DNA from: Tetraselmis striata
Lineage: Eukaryota > Chlorophyta > Chlorodendrophyceae > Chlorodendrales > Chlorodendraceae
Assembly (NCBI GenBank): GCA_006384855.1
Contig: VCJN01003080.1
Coordinates: 1-64,000 of the forward strand
Length of the DNA stretch: 64,000 nucleotides
Reading direction: 5' to 3'
In this document: positions 13,001-23,915 of the stretch, one piece after another
Layout of the letters: each line of letters starts with the position of its first letter
How positions within the stretch are numbered: position 1 is the stretch's first letter
The notes under the pieces: generated by a model
What the model saw: only the letters and a program-made list of their open reading frames with translations
What the model was told of the DNA's origin: nothing
Databases searched by the model: none
Translations under genes and position numbers: made by a program

Positions 13001-15028
13001 GGACAGCCTGCCTTAAATACTATATGAATGTTGCAAGAGCGTTAGCACGGGGCAACAACAAAGGCATGTCACGCAGCTAACTCATGCCTGGACAATGCTG
13101 CTGCTGGTGCAGGTTCTGGACTCATGCCCTCTTTGCTCTCACTCAGTCCTTCAGTCCCACTTGGAGTTACAGACAAAGTCCGGGCGAGCTTGCTTGGTGA
13201 CTTGGCAAGCTACCAGGCGCTGCCTGTCCTAAGGTGAATGATGGACTTGCATTCCACTCACCACGCAACCCATTACTCCAGATTCTGCGTCATTGGTGCC
13301 TTGTTTTTCTGTGTCGAGCACTGACTTGCAGTACGTGCTTCTGCTCCTAAAGCGAAAAGGTTCTCATGGTTGGCCCCCATACGGCAAACAACCCGCATGC
13401 TTTATTCACCAGTAACCAGACCGATCAATGGCTGCTCATTGACAAAGATATGATAAGCTTTGATGGTAAGTTGCCACGTCCTCCGTGCATCTTGCTTTGC
13501 TCGTTTCCATTGCTACTGCATGGAATTTCCTATCATACCAATATCCTTTGATATCAAACATGACGTAATCAGTGTCCTACTCTTTGGGCTGATGCAGGGC
13601 GAGAATGCAATAAAGTCGGCACATCATACCACGCTTTCCGATTTGAGTCAGACAGATGTGAAAAATCATCGGGCAGCTGCCTTCACTCCCAGCTGCTAGA
13701 CATTGTTGAAGAGGAATTGGCTCGCATCAGGGTTGGGACAACTCCGCGATTCATGCTGACCCGCTGGGGTGTGAAGCAGCAGCAGGTGAAGTCCCCTCCT
13801 ACTTTGCGTCTCATATCTGTTCTGTACACTCTTGATGCAGAGTTTCTGAAACTTCACAAACGCACGCTGCCATATTACTCCAGTTGATATATCCGAGCTG
13901 CTGCCATTCTTTGTGAACTGTAGGTTATAAGCGGGAGCAGTGCAGCCATGAGACTGGAAATACCTGTGCCGGCAATTCAACTCAGCCTCCTGCGCCTCGA
14001 GCTAGATGCCAGCTCCATCTCACTGGTGGTGAATGCAAGCCCCGGAGAGCTGTCAAGTGTCGCATTGTGCACTTTCGGTCGGGCGGATTGTAGTGGCAAC
14101 TTTGAGGCGCTAACGCAGACAGGGTATCTCTTTGTACGGGCACGGAACATCGGTATGGTTGACAGCGACTACACGGTCACGGTAGCTCCCCTCCCTCTCA
14201 CCCCCGATTGGTTTTAGAGCACGCAGCTCTCTTGAATGCACAACGCCTGGAAAATGATACATAAGTGGTGATTGTATGGGGTCATCTATCACAGTCGCAT
14301 AGTGTCAATGGACTGCCAATGTATCGCGTCCAGGTGGCAAACTGCACCAACAATGTTCAGGAGGCTCCGGCCCAGCAGTTATCTATTAGATCCCAGGAAA
14401 CAGAGGAGGTTGTATTCGAGATCAACATGAAGGTGAAGCTCGCCTATCAGTTTACCTTGAAGCTGTGTGAGGGTACCAAGACTCAAGTGTGAAATAATGG
14501 GCTGACATGCATTGGTTACTGCACCCCAGACCGCGAGTGGTACTGCCTCTAGCTGTGCAGTTGCCTTATATGATTCCCAGGCACGGGTTACTGATCTCCA
14601 GCAAGTGCAGTTCGTCACCAACACCACGAAGCTCACCTCATCGGGGGCGGAGGTTAGAGACAGGTGCGGCTGCATTTCTATACCTACCGCCAGCACTGTT
14701 CATGATTTCTCACCTGAGAGGCAAGCGCATTTGTTGATAGCGGTGCCTGTGGCATAACGCTTCTTCAGGAATCAAGGTGGGGATCAGGGATTCTCAGAGT
14801 CCCGAGAGTGCACGTAAGTCCTGCCAAGACCCCATCCACATTGCAACTCCAACTCAGTCACTGATCACCCAGTTTCACAAGTGCGATAATAACTCAAGAT
14901 ATGTTATTGCCGGCCCAAAAGTGTGTTCTGCACAGGTATGTTTGACTTTGCATGCTTCATTATGGGGCAATGCTGGAGCAAGATGACTACCGCTCTAGCT
15001 ATTGTGTTGATTCCTCCATTAGTTGCAG
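10017..15028 (+). CDS. HAP2: HAP2/GCS1 gamete membrane fusogen
   Basis: HAP2 is a single-pass membrane protein that merges gamete plasma membranes and adopts a class II fusogen fold. Start at 10017 is chosen because a signal peptide (LSLVPSLVLAFYLPLFFVL) follows; an in-frame ATG lies at 9936. Exons with consistent phase: 10017-10496, 10602-10683, 12072-12165, 12316-12412, 12913-12973, 13113-13233, 13353-13465, 13598-13785, 13924-14181, 14334-about 14471. Then comes a segment at about 14527-14755 whose junction I could not resolve, and a transmembrane exon at 14936-15028. Diagnostic motifs in order: VIASTSLETC, CPCQCNYV, SPVQASFPLTYL, PTCGF, IEDSQGFCCRC (HAP2 signature), RGNLYC, SAHCL, LSPSVPL, ECNKVGTSYHAFR, VVNASPGELSS, then MFDFACFIMGQCW before a hydrophobic helix. 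The cytoplasmic tail is unresolved. Introns are AT-rich and lack the G:C runs seen in other genes here. Family call is firm; exon ends after 14334 are provisional. Confidence 0.9.
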
Positions 15029-17219
15029 GTAAGCTGAATCCTACATGCCGCACTAACAATGCGCCAATCTGATTATGTCAGGCGAATGCCAGTGCCTGCT
15101 ATTATGCTGCACGAGCCTCGTTCTAACTATCGGTATCTGGCCATGCATCTTCAGTATCCATCTGTTTCATCTGCTGCATCCGACGCTGCTGCCGCCGGCC
15201 GCGGACCGACACTTCCTACAAACAAACCGTGGTGTGATTGTGACCATAGCCAGGGGGGGAATCTTATACATGTGCTGAGCAAGATCCCTGGAGTTGCATG
15301 GCAGTGCTTTAAACCTGAGCCGCCAAGTTCAGCGTCTGTAAAACAGAAAGTGTTCTGCAAAATCACTTGCATGGTGGCTAGGATGATGGGGATATAGTCG
15401 CTGGATGTGGGATGAAATCCCCCTCGCCTTGGCTGCAATAACTGGCATACATGTTATTTTGGTTTCAGTATCATGTCGCCTAGATAGGGTTACAGCCAGG
15501 CACCCAATTGGGGTCGGGTGATGCCCTTTCGCAAAACCCCAGGCCTCGGGGCTGGGCGCGTTTAACCATACCATACCATACCATCTCATGCCGCGGACTC
15601 CCAATAAACGATCTCATGTGGGGAGACCAGCGGGTGCAAGGACTGCGAGGCATGTGATACAGCCAAACTGTGGATTCTCCATAATGATATTGAGGTGACA
15701 ATCACGCTATCTGTATACGCTACGAGTTCGAGTACGGTGTGTACCACAGGCTACGACGAATATATATAGGACTTTTGAGGCGGATGTTGTTTCGCGATTG
15801 CAGCTATATATACATCGATCGCGTGTCACTACCCCGCACCGGGGATCAGCCGCTGCTTGATGTGGTGATATACATGAGGTTCGAGAATGTTTTCAATCTC
15901 GAAAATACTTGATTGTCATGTGCCAAATGGTAAACATTGACAATGTCGCAAGTGGCAAGGTCCTCATGGTAGTCAAGGGGCGTTATTAGTATATGTAGGC
16001 ACATTATGCCCACGCCGTGTGATGCAAATTCATGATCTACAACTACGCAAGAGGTATGTACATTACCCGCGTCATCATTCCCGCTGAGACTTGCTGACCC
16101 TGTAATGCAGGCACTTCATGCTGCCTAGATTGTAAGATGTCAATACTGCCACAATATCATGTATGTAAAGACCGTCGATGACCTCGGCATATACATACTT
16201 TGCATTTCTAGATATAGGGCGGGAGCTGGTCAGCTAGTGCCACGAGGTCATCTTTTTTGGACTACTGGAATACTCGCATGCATGTTGCGGTACTACCCAT
16301 GTCCGTTACTATTATGTTCGCGTAATATTGTCACGACCCACGCGATTACACGATCATTAATCTACATATAGCAATTTGCGACGCGAACCGGTGTGCGAAC
16401 CGGTATTACAATTTCTAGGAAAAGTAGAAAGTACTACTAATTTGCGCTGCATGCATAAGGCTCGTGGTTCTACCCGTAAATTCACGGTGTACTATATATT
16501 ATGTGCGGACATGATGATATAAACTAACGAGTCAATTAGAATGGAAGTTCTGCAATTATCTTCGGAATAAACTACTAAAATGTCTTGATAATTTGGCTTT
16601 CTTGAAAAAAATATGACAGATACCTCTTAGTCGTCTTGCAAATCGATTCCGGATAGCACTAAGGACAATTTCTGTTGTGTACTGTACAATATCTATATTA
16701 AGAAAACTAACATCACTACGGGCCGGCGTAGGCTGTCATAGCCTCTACGCTCGCCAACCCGTTCCTGACTTTACGACATCCGACCTTTGACACCACTGTA
16801 ACAATCAAAGCGACGTTCGTCTCAAAAGAACAACTCTTGCCACATGGGAGCATTATATGGTATATAAACTCGTAGTTTCAGGTACATATCGTACTCGTAC
16901 ACATAGTATTGGTACTAACTCGTTGTCGGTCGTACTCGTATAATCGTCACACTACATTCTTCCCCCGCGAGACATCAAATCTCGACAACAATGGGGATCG
17001 AAACGGCGACCTCTAAGCCCTTGGATCGAAACTCGTGCCCCAATAACCTGTGTAACAATCAAGGCGATATGCATCTCAAAAGACCAGATGTTGGCATATG
17101 GCAGCGTTATATGGTACATATCATCGTATCTCAGGTACACATCGTACTCGTACACGTACTACATGTACAAAGTCGTAGTACATCGTACTGTCTTGTATAA
17201 TAGTTGTCACATCACGAGC
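15029..17219. other. AT-rich stretch downstream of HAP2
   Basis: The first few hundred bases may hold HAP2 tail exons; an open frame at 15075-15278 is hydrophobic and cysteine-rich but not placed. A short ACCAT repeat lies near 15568-15588. From about 16530 to 16700 there is an AT-rich segment resembling 53320-53480. No other gene is supported. Confidence 0.4.
16801..17215 (+). repeat. Diverged tandem duplication of about 250 bp
   Basis: The segments starting near 16801 and 17050 share TGTAACAATCAA, CTCAAAAGA, TTATATGGTA, CATCGTACTCGTACAC-like blocks and a TATAAT.GTCACA ending in the same order. They are diverged copies lying head to tail, separated by a unique piece at about 16960-17045. 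Confidence 0.5.
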
Positions 17220-18068
17220 TGCCCGTCGGGGGCAGCTCCGCCACTTAGCGCAACCTATGCGTTTCGGGCGTGGTGTCATCGTAGGTCTCCGACATGTGAG
17301 GTGGTCGGCAGCCACCGCTAGTGCAGCAGCAGCGGCCGCCTCGCCACACTCCGCGATGCGAGATCCGTGACAGTGATTTACCCAGTCGGCGGGTCTTCTC
17401 CAACGTCGCCGGCAACCAACTCCGACGCCCATCAAAACCGGTATGGCGCGACCACACTGGGCTCCATGTGCCCGTGCCCCAATGCGTAATACGTTTCATG
17501 TGCCGCCCCTCGTCTGAGGCGGCGGGACGACCGCCTCTAGTGATGGCAGCGGCCGTACGCCGCCGTCGACGCATGGCGTCACGTGTCCACCCCTCATAGT
17601 GTCCATCGCCGGTACATGTGCGGAGTTACCGTCGCATTATATATTACTTAAAGCATGCCGTACTTCAACTGGGTGTACGCGGCGCACTCGCGCGCCCGCG
17701 CGCGCAGCCCGTACTTGTGCTACCTGTGCCGCTGGGCACTCGTCGCCAACCTGCCCGCTCATGCTGACCTACGGTTCCGGTTCCTGTCGCGCGCCGCCAT
17801 GGCGCGCGGTAGTAACTGTTGCATGGCGCCGTCGGGAGACGGCGCCTTGATTTCGCAACGCGTCCGGCCTATGTCGCCCCGCGGTTTGCCGACGCCAACA
17901 TCTCTCACCCGCGCATGTTCTGCGCCTGCGCCTCGATCGAGTTTCATGTACATCCTCTCGGCGCGAGACCCCTCTGCAACTCAGCAAGACATCTTCCGCC
18001 TTCGCCTGCGGTCGGCACGCTTGCCGTGATTGCCCACGCTCGCGGTTGTAAACGGACCGCGTGTAACT
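17220..18068 (+). pseudogene. Possible coding remnant of a third DIRS-like element
   Basis: GC-rich sequence with an open segment at 17655-18029 ends about 40 bases before a B1-A2 split repeat, the position occupied by the last ORF in the other elements here. No recombinase or RT motif can be read, so the assignment rests on position only. Confidence 0.25.
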
Positions 18069-18470
18069 GGCAAAACCACAGTCGATTGAATGTTTAAAAT
18101 GTTCTAACCCTGTTTATGGGGTTTCTTAACGAGCTAATTGTCATGCACGGTTTGGTTTGGTCTAGTGGCGGTTCCAACTAGTTAAGTTACCGATACCACC
18201 ATGTTCCAGTACGAGCTGTCCCATCGTCTGCGAGCCATGCGTTCCCTTCCCTTCCCTTCCCGGCCGGGGAGCTACTTAAGACAGACTCCAACAGTTCGCC
18301 TGCTGGAAGCATCTATCAGCTCGCTGCTTTCTGCAGTGCCCTCCCGTTTTCCGTTTCCGCCTTGCAGGCTCCTAGTCCGACTTTCCCCCCCTTTTCGCTA
18401 ATATAAGCCTTCCTAGCCGTAAACGGTCCTTCTTCCGTGTAAAAAAGCCTCCGCACCCTTCTTGGCAAAA
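18069..18470 (+). repeat. B1-A2-B2 end of a third DIRS-like element
   Basis: GGCAAAACCACAGTC at 18069 and GGCAAAATCAGACTAC at 18464 bracket an A-type repeat that starts TGTTCTAACCCTGTTTATGGGG at about 18100. The layout matches 42151-42479 and 8530-8856. The A segment also shares GGCCGGGGAGCTACTTA with 43017-43033. Confidence 0.5.
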
Positions 18471-19064
18471 TCAGACTACTGGATCGCATTTTTGAAAAAC
18501 CAGTAATTGATGGATGTATTTTTCAGGGTTGCCCTGAAGGGGCTTCAGTTCAGGCCACTTCAGGCCGAAGTCCCGACTCCAGCTGAATTCAGTTCAGGCT
18601 GAATACCTAGCGAAAATGTCATGAATACCCCCTACCTGAAGTCCCTCTAAACGTACGAGTTTTGAGTGTAGCGGCTAGCGGTAGAATCCATTCGCTCTGA
18701 TATGTCCGAATCCGCAGAGAAATTGTACTATAATCGCCCTAGGTGTCGTCGCACATGGCCGCATCCGTACCATGCCCACATATACGGCATATATATATAG
18801 TACATGATGGTGCGCCAGTAGTATATTGCGCAGTGTTAAACGGTGTTTTCAGTTTCTGTAATGCGCCATCCTGCAGTTGCTGTACATGGTATATTCCTTG
18901 GTGGGGCGGCAACGCCGGCTGGCGCCCGCCGCCAAGGAATACGGAATACAGCATCACCAAATGGCGCGCGATCACATCACTACACTCTCCACTCTCAAGT
19001 CTCCAGTCTCAACCCTACGCCCACTCCCCCCCCTCCCCCCCCTCCCCCCCCCCCCAAGCTGATT

Positions 19065-19361
19065 ATGGAAGCCGCGCAGGTTGCCTCGGAGGCCGCCGAA
19101 CCTTACGCCGGCGCTACGGAGGCCGAAGTCGACATGCATGCCGCCGGCCACGAAGAGAGCATGCCGCCGCCGCCACCAGGCTCGCGCCCCGGCCCATCCC
19201 GCCATACGAACCGCCGTAACGTTGTCGACTCGTCGCAGTCCGCTTTGCCCCGGCCCGACAGTGCCAGCGCTGAACCACCGATAGAACTTGACAGTGACGA
19301 TGAGCAAGCAGCCGGCATCCCATGTGATGTTGTAGACCTGCCCAGCTCCACTATCTATTGA
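19065..19361 (+). CDS. Acidic proline/alanine-rich ORF inside the hAT element
   Basis: A 98-codon open frame with an acidic tail (PPIELDSDDEQAAG) lies upstream of the transposase remnant, immediately after a C-rich run. It may be the 5' exon of the transposase gene or a separate element ORF. No domain recognised. Confidence 0.3.
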   Translation: MEAAQVASEAAEPYAGATEAEVDMHAAGHEESMPPPPPGSRPGPSRHTNRRNVVDSSQSALPRPDSASAEPPIELDSDDEQAAGIPCDVVDLPSSTIY

Positions 19362-19389
19362 CTGCCATATGTGTATGTGTTGGATGTGT

Positions 19390-19875
19390 ACGTGCAGAGT
19401 TTCGCCTTGAGCAAGATTCAGAATGAACATAAATCTTGCATCACCTGGGCCAAGACGTCCTCCAAGGGCTGGCACGCGCTAGTCCTCGCATGCCGTGAGA
19501 TGCGGGTGAAGGCTGTCAAGTTCATCACACCAGTGAAGACGCGCTTCACCAGCATAAGTTTACACAACATGCCGTGCTGTTTTGTATTACTCCTGAGCTG
19601 ATGTGCATGCCCTGTCGTGCTGCAATACAACATACTCACATGTGTATTGCTTGCATGTGCACGTCAGACATGGAGCACGCTGAGGAGCCTTATCACGACA
19701 CGTGCTGAGGTGGACCACCTGTATGGCACAATGCCGCAGACCGCCAGCACAAACTTGCGAGAGCGGCAGCCCACCCACGCGGAATGGTCTGTGGCAGCGG
19801 CCATGGAGGATGTGCTGTCCCACCCCTGCAAACTCGGAATTGGAATTGGCATGTATGTTGCTTGCAATCCCTGCG
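19390..19875 (+). pseudogene. hAT transposase remnant
   Basis: Two conserved blocks of hAT transposases can be read: KGWHALVLACREMRV with KFITPVKTRFTSI near 19470-19560, and LYGTMPQTASTNLRERQPTH followed by AEWSVAAAMEDVL near 19715-19820. They are in the same direction but separated by a frame break, and the C-terminal hAT dimerisation region is missing. The element is therefore non-autonomous now. Confidence 0.65.
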
Positions 19876-20479
19876 AGCCAAATAGAGTGTGAGCGTGTGT
19901 GCTCTCTCGCTGGCCTAGTCAGCACAGCCTGCGGAATAAGATGGGTGTGGGGAATGTGGCCGCTGAAGTATTCATACACAAGAATGTAGACCTGGTTGCA
20001 CAGTTGGACGCTTCTCTCTCGTACAACTTTTGCTAGGAGTGTTAGAGGCTCTCTGTCAAGCCGGATATCAAGGCCACTGAATCGTAATCGGAAGTCATCA
20101 AGACACAAGTAGCCTGGAAAGGCGGGAGGGTCGGGGTTATTCATCAAAGTTATGTAACAATTTCTTTACAAGCACTAAGTAATTTATTGGCCACTGTCTC
20201 TTGGGGGGGGAGGGGGGTAAGGGGGCGCAGAGGCACGCCGGCCCTGCTGACCACCTCTTTCTCAGCGGAACGGCATGAGCACACGTATATACATATATAT
20301 ATCACTCCATATGCATGTTCGGAGGTCCATGTGTTGTCATGCTTGCCGCTAGGTATTAGTGACTCAATAGGCGCTGCTATGCCCACACCACATACATTAT
20401 ATATAGTGCCTTGAGGGGGGTTCAGGCGCGGTGTTCAGCCTGATTACCTGAATACCTGAACATATTCGTCTTCGGGCTG

Positions 20480-20600
20480 AATTCAGGCCTGAATTCAGCC
20501 TGAAGACCCTTCAGCTGAATTCAGCCTGAAGTGCCTGAATTCAGGCCTGAATTCAGCCTGAAGACCCTTCAGCTGAATTCAGCCTGAAGTGCCTGAATTC
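20480..20600 (+). repeat. 58-bp subterminal tandem duplication in the hAT element
   Basis: A 58-bp unit beginning GAATTCAGGCCTGAATTCAG is repeated about twice. The words GCTGAATTCAGCCTGAAG and CTGAATTCAG recur inside each unit and, in diverged form, near the left end (18560-18610). Such subterminal arrays are known transposase-binding regions in hAT elements; that role here is inferred. Confidence 0.75.
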
Positions 20601-20719
20601 AGTTTAGGCTGAACTGAATACCTCTGGGGGGGGGGGGGGGGGGTTCAAGGCAACCCTGGTATTTTTCTAACGCCCTGATATGCTGCTCATACCCCTACCA
20701 GTAATCACTCATCCATCCC

Positions 20720-21580
20720 GCCTTATGCGGGATGCGGGCCGCTTTTAAGCGGCTTGCTGTGTTGATTTTCTAATTTTGGGGAACTGCCCTTTTTGTAATT
20801 CACACCGGTAATCACCTTTTTTTCGCCCCCGGGACAGGACTGGCACCAGTGAAACCCTTGCAGCGTCTCTACGACGGCCGTTTAGGCAGCAATCCAGTTA
20901 CGGAAAGCCCTGGGTAGGCGAAGCTCCGTTATAGTCATCAAGCATCAAATTGCCGAAGCATTCTGCAAGACTAATTGGAGGCCAGTGACGGAATTTCCAA
21001 CACTGTTGGATCACCGTCTAAAACACTGCCATCAAAATACCCGGCACTGACCACGAAAGGTCCGCCCTACCCGTTTGGGCGTCGGCCCATTCGAGTAATG
21101 CGAGTTGGGGCAAGCCCCAACCCGCGGAGCAAAGCATTTCGGGAGTGCGATACATGTGCAACAAAAGAGGCAATGTGAGGGAGGGCCCGACGCCATAGCT
21201 AGAAAAATTTCCCATTCCCAGTAAAATCCAGGACGCCGTGAAGGGAGGGGGGGACCCCGCCCAAAATAAAGGCAGTTAAGTCCTCAAGTGTTGACGCAAT
21301 AACCCGACTACTAATAAAATCCTTGAACTCCGGAACTAACAACCCAAAAGTATGACGTTGAAACCCCCACCGCGGGCACTCCACCAACATATGTTCGATA
21401 GTCCCAGACTCACCTCCGCCACATGCAGGGCAGTGTTCAAGGAACCGCTCAGGCACGGCATGAATCCGGGCCAATCGGCGGGCAGTGGGAAATACTCGGG
21501 TGCGTAATTTTTATCATAATGTGCAACCCGGCGGCACAACCCCCGCGGGGACACCAAATTACTTATCGTCGGTACCCGCC
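20720..21580 (-). mobile_element. LINE (non-LTR retrotransposon) 3' end, uninterrupted copy
   Basis: On the minus strand, coding sequence at 21474-21199 is followed by about 480 bp of non-coding sequence running to 20720. The latter reappears, broken by three insertions, at 33575-33647, 42480-42652 and 44615-44930. The element begins directly beside the right end of the hAT transposon. The 3' tail contains two short hairpins, one a perfect palindrome GCCGCTTTTAAGCGGC at 20738-20753. Confidence 0.6.
21199..21474 (-). pseudogene. C-terminal zinc-binding region of a LINE reverse transcriptase
   Basis: The 91-codon frame contains FLEHCPACGGGESGTIEHML followed by VECPRW, a Cys-X2-Cys...His-X3-4-Cys pattern like the zf-RVT region at the end of LINE ORF2 proteins. 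Upstream RT sequence (21336-21557, shifted frame, CRRVAHYDKNYAPEYFP) is only partly present, so this is a 5'-truncated copy. Confidence 0.65.
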
Positions 21581-22242
21581 GTTTATACTATGGTACTCGT
21601 GTGAATATTTACAAAAGACCAGGAAATAAGAATCCACCGCCAAAAGCAGTAGTCGCTACAGAGTACAGGTAGCGGGTATCGCAAGGAGATCAGTAGAAGC
21701 CGTTAAGGCTAAAATGGCCCGCAACCCATACCGGATAAAGGTATTGGTCCTCGTAATGTGGTAGTGTATAGGGTACTGCGGAACATATCATATATATTTG
21801 AAAAGTAACAATAGAAGAGTGGCAAAACACGGGTAGGATAGGCCCCGCCATTTTTAATTTATGCCACCTACACACTAAAGTATTATGTACTATTCGTAAT
21901 GTTCTCCAACTATGTCCTGCTGCTAATCATTGTAGTCTCTCTATCGCGACAATTATTATCATGCTATTAAAAGTAAAGTAAAGTTCGCCCCGGGACATCG
22001 GCCGAAGCCGCCCCAGCACTTGACCTCGTGCGCCAACTATCATGCTATTGATACTTCATGTTAAGATATCGATTGCTGAAGTTTCATCACAGCGAATTGA
22101 TAATATGTGATTATGCTAGCTAGATTACGATATTAAGATTTTACTATTGCCCCGGGGATATTTTTTGAACAAGTACAACATTTGTATGACAAATCATACA
22201 GATTTCAGCGTTCCGAAAGGGATCACGGTCGCACCTATATAT
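21581..22242. other. AT-rich stretch without a gene
   Basis: No open frame longer than about 60 codons shows any domain. A fragment with GTGTGAATATTTACAAAAGACC near 21600 resembles the dispersed LINE-tail repeat. Nothing else recognised. Confidence 0.4.
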
Positions 22243-22547
22243 GACCCCTGAAAAGGAGTCTGAAAAGGATTGGACATCAAGACCTTAACTACGGGCATTG
22301 CATGAGGCTACATGTGGGTAGTCGAAAGTCCGAAATCCGGCAGAAATACGAGGTACAGGTAGTCCGACGAAGTACGAGAGCGAGGTTGTACGAGGTTGTC
22401 GCTTCAGACTCCCATTTCAGGCCTGAAGATCCTTTTCAACATCTCCCCCTCCCCCGCCCGCCCCCGGACGTCCGGAGGGGGGGGGGTCTGAAAAGAAAAT
22501 TGCCTATAGGGGCTATTCGCGAGGTCTGAAATCATTTTCAGGGGTCG
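22243..22547. mobile_element. MITE-like element with GACCCCTGAAAA inverted ends
   Basis: The left end ACCCCTGAAAAGGA at 22243 is matched by an inverted TCATTTTCAGGGGT at the right (to about 22545). TCTGAAAA words recur internally and a G run lies at about 22478-22486. About 300 bp with no coding sequence. No target duplication was found, so the exact ends are uncertain. Confidence 0.4.
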
Positions 22548-22826
22548 GATTTGTTTTTAGCCACAGAAGGGGCCAGCTTCCTTTATTTCTCAAAGCGGCG
22601 AAGTGAAATACGAAATGTATTACAGTCATTTATAATAATACATGCGAAATATTTGACAGATAGTAATGACATTATTATGTCGCCGGTGGTCAGTCGATAA
22701 ATACACAAAACACGGTATAATAATAGTCAGATTCCGCAAATTAATCCTCGGTGCCTTAGAACCCATTGTATATTTGTCGCTGCTGTGGCAGTGACATATT
22801 CAGTATATTGTCTGATTGCTAAGGAT

Positions 22827-23137
22827 TAGCGAGCAATTACCCTATTATGGGGCACCTTTCTGTTTAACCTAATCTCCCGAATCGCCACATTACTGCATGC
22901 CATCCCCGTCTTTTGCATCCCATTCCGGGTGATGTTGGCTGTCTGTGGCCTGTTCTATGACTCAATTTGACAAAGTTTAGGCATAGAAGTGCCGGGTTCA
23001 GAGGGTGGAGGTCGGGCCTTTTTAGAAAATCGGAGTTTTCAAATTATGGGGCACCCCGCGCGGCGGGCCTGCCGCGCACCATCACCTAGGGACACATGCG
23101 CGGCGACGACACAACCACGCCCGGCCACGAGCCTAAA

Positions 23138-23168
<31 letters not shown>

Positions 23169-23915
23169 CGCCCCCTATCTGCCCACGTTGGTGTCTAGAG
23201 GTGCTAGAGGCTGCCGGAGAGGTGGCGAGCCCTGCGCCATGGCGAGGATCTGGAGCGCCATCACGGTCGAGGTCGGGTCGGTCCGGGGGGCGCCCACTGC
23301 CTGCGACTCTGCTGGCGTCTCGGGAGCGCCAGGCCCAGCCTGTAGAGCCTCTGCCGCGGCGCTGGCTGCAGCAACGGCCCTGGCCATAGCCTGATTGGCA
23401 ATGTGCTCTGCGTCGCGGGGAGAAGGCGCGCCGCCCGTTTTTTTTTTCGAGCCGACTCGCCAAGATCGCTCCTGCTCGCACACGCACGCACGCACGCCCA
23501 CCGACCGCCCCCGCGACAGACCAACACAGCAGCCCTTCACCCCATCATCCCTGCTAGGTATGTCACGCCACAGCTGGCCCTGGTGGCGAGCCAGGTTACG
23601 AGAGGAGGTGTCGTCGGCGGGCAGAGAGCGGCCACGTGTTGCGGGTGAAGATTCGAAGTTTGAAATTTCACATTTTCCGAGCTGACCCATCCCGGTCACA
23701 GCTCCCACATACGAGGCATGCGCGCACCGCCCGCTTGGGAAAACCTAGCAGACAGATAATCCTTAGGTCTAGGCCTGGTGAGAAGCCCACCTCCATTCCT
23801 GCAATCCTACTGGCTATGGCTGGCCTTGCCCCGAAAGGGTGCCCCATAATTTGGGTGCCCCATAATTTGGGTGCCCCATAATTTGGGTGCCCCATAATAG
23901 GGGAATTGCTCGCTA
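22827..23915. mobile_element. 1.1-kb element with 30-bp terminal inverted repeats
   Basis: The left terminus 22827-22856 and the reverse complement of 23886-23915 differ at one of 30 positions; both begin TAGCGAGCAATT and end ATTATGGGGCACC. A terminal TA at each side is compatible with a TA target site. Inside, the inner part of the terminal repeat recurs inverted at 23041-23056 and as four direct 16-bp units at 23837-23900. An alanine-rich minus-strand frame at 23175-23708 has no recognisable domain. The element is presumably non-autonomous. Confidence 0.7.
23837..23900 (+). repeat. Four tandem 16-bp units GGGTGCCCCATAATTT
   Basis: Units start at 23837, 23853, 23869 and 23885. The fourth merges into the right terminal inverted repeat of the surrounding element. 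The copies are identical except for the last two bases of the fourth. Confidence 0.9.

Larger units (their letters stand above)
18516..20666 (+). mobile_element. hAT transposon with 8-bp target-site duplication
   Basis: The element spans 18524-20658. Its ends are inverted: CAGGGTTGCC at 18524 and GGCAACCCTG ending at 20658, a typical hAT terminus. Identical 8-bp direct repeats GTATTTTT flank it at 18516-18523 and 20659-20666, the length expected for hAT. Both subterminal regions are rich in TTCAGGCCTGAA-like words, and the right one contains a 58-bp direct duplication. The transposase remnant is plus strand. Length 2,135 bp. Confidence 0.85.

Noticed and set aside
16985..17045. tRNA-like box B (GTTTCGATCC on the minus strand, twice)
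   Set aside because: No acceptor stem, anticodon arm or convincing box A could be folded; it may be a tRNA-derived fragment at most.
17220..18029. Tyrosine recombinase in the third DIRS-like element
   Set aside because: No HxxR or nucleophile context could be read in any frame; kept only as a positional remnant.
23175..23708. 177-codon alanine-rich minus-strand frame in the TIR element
   Set aside because: Compositionally biased, overlaps frames on the other strand and a homopolymer, and shows no transposase motif.
23837..23900. Regular 16-bp repeats as a CRISPR-like array
   Set aside because: Units are directly adjacent without spacers and merge into a transposon terminal repeat.
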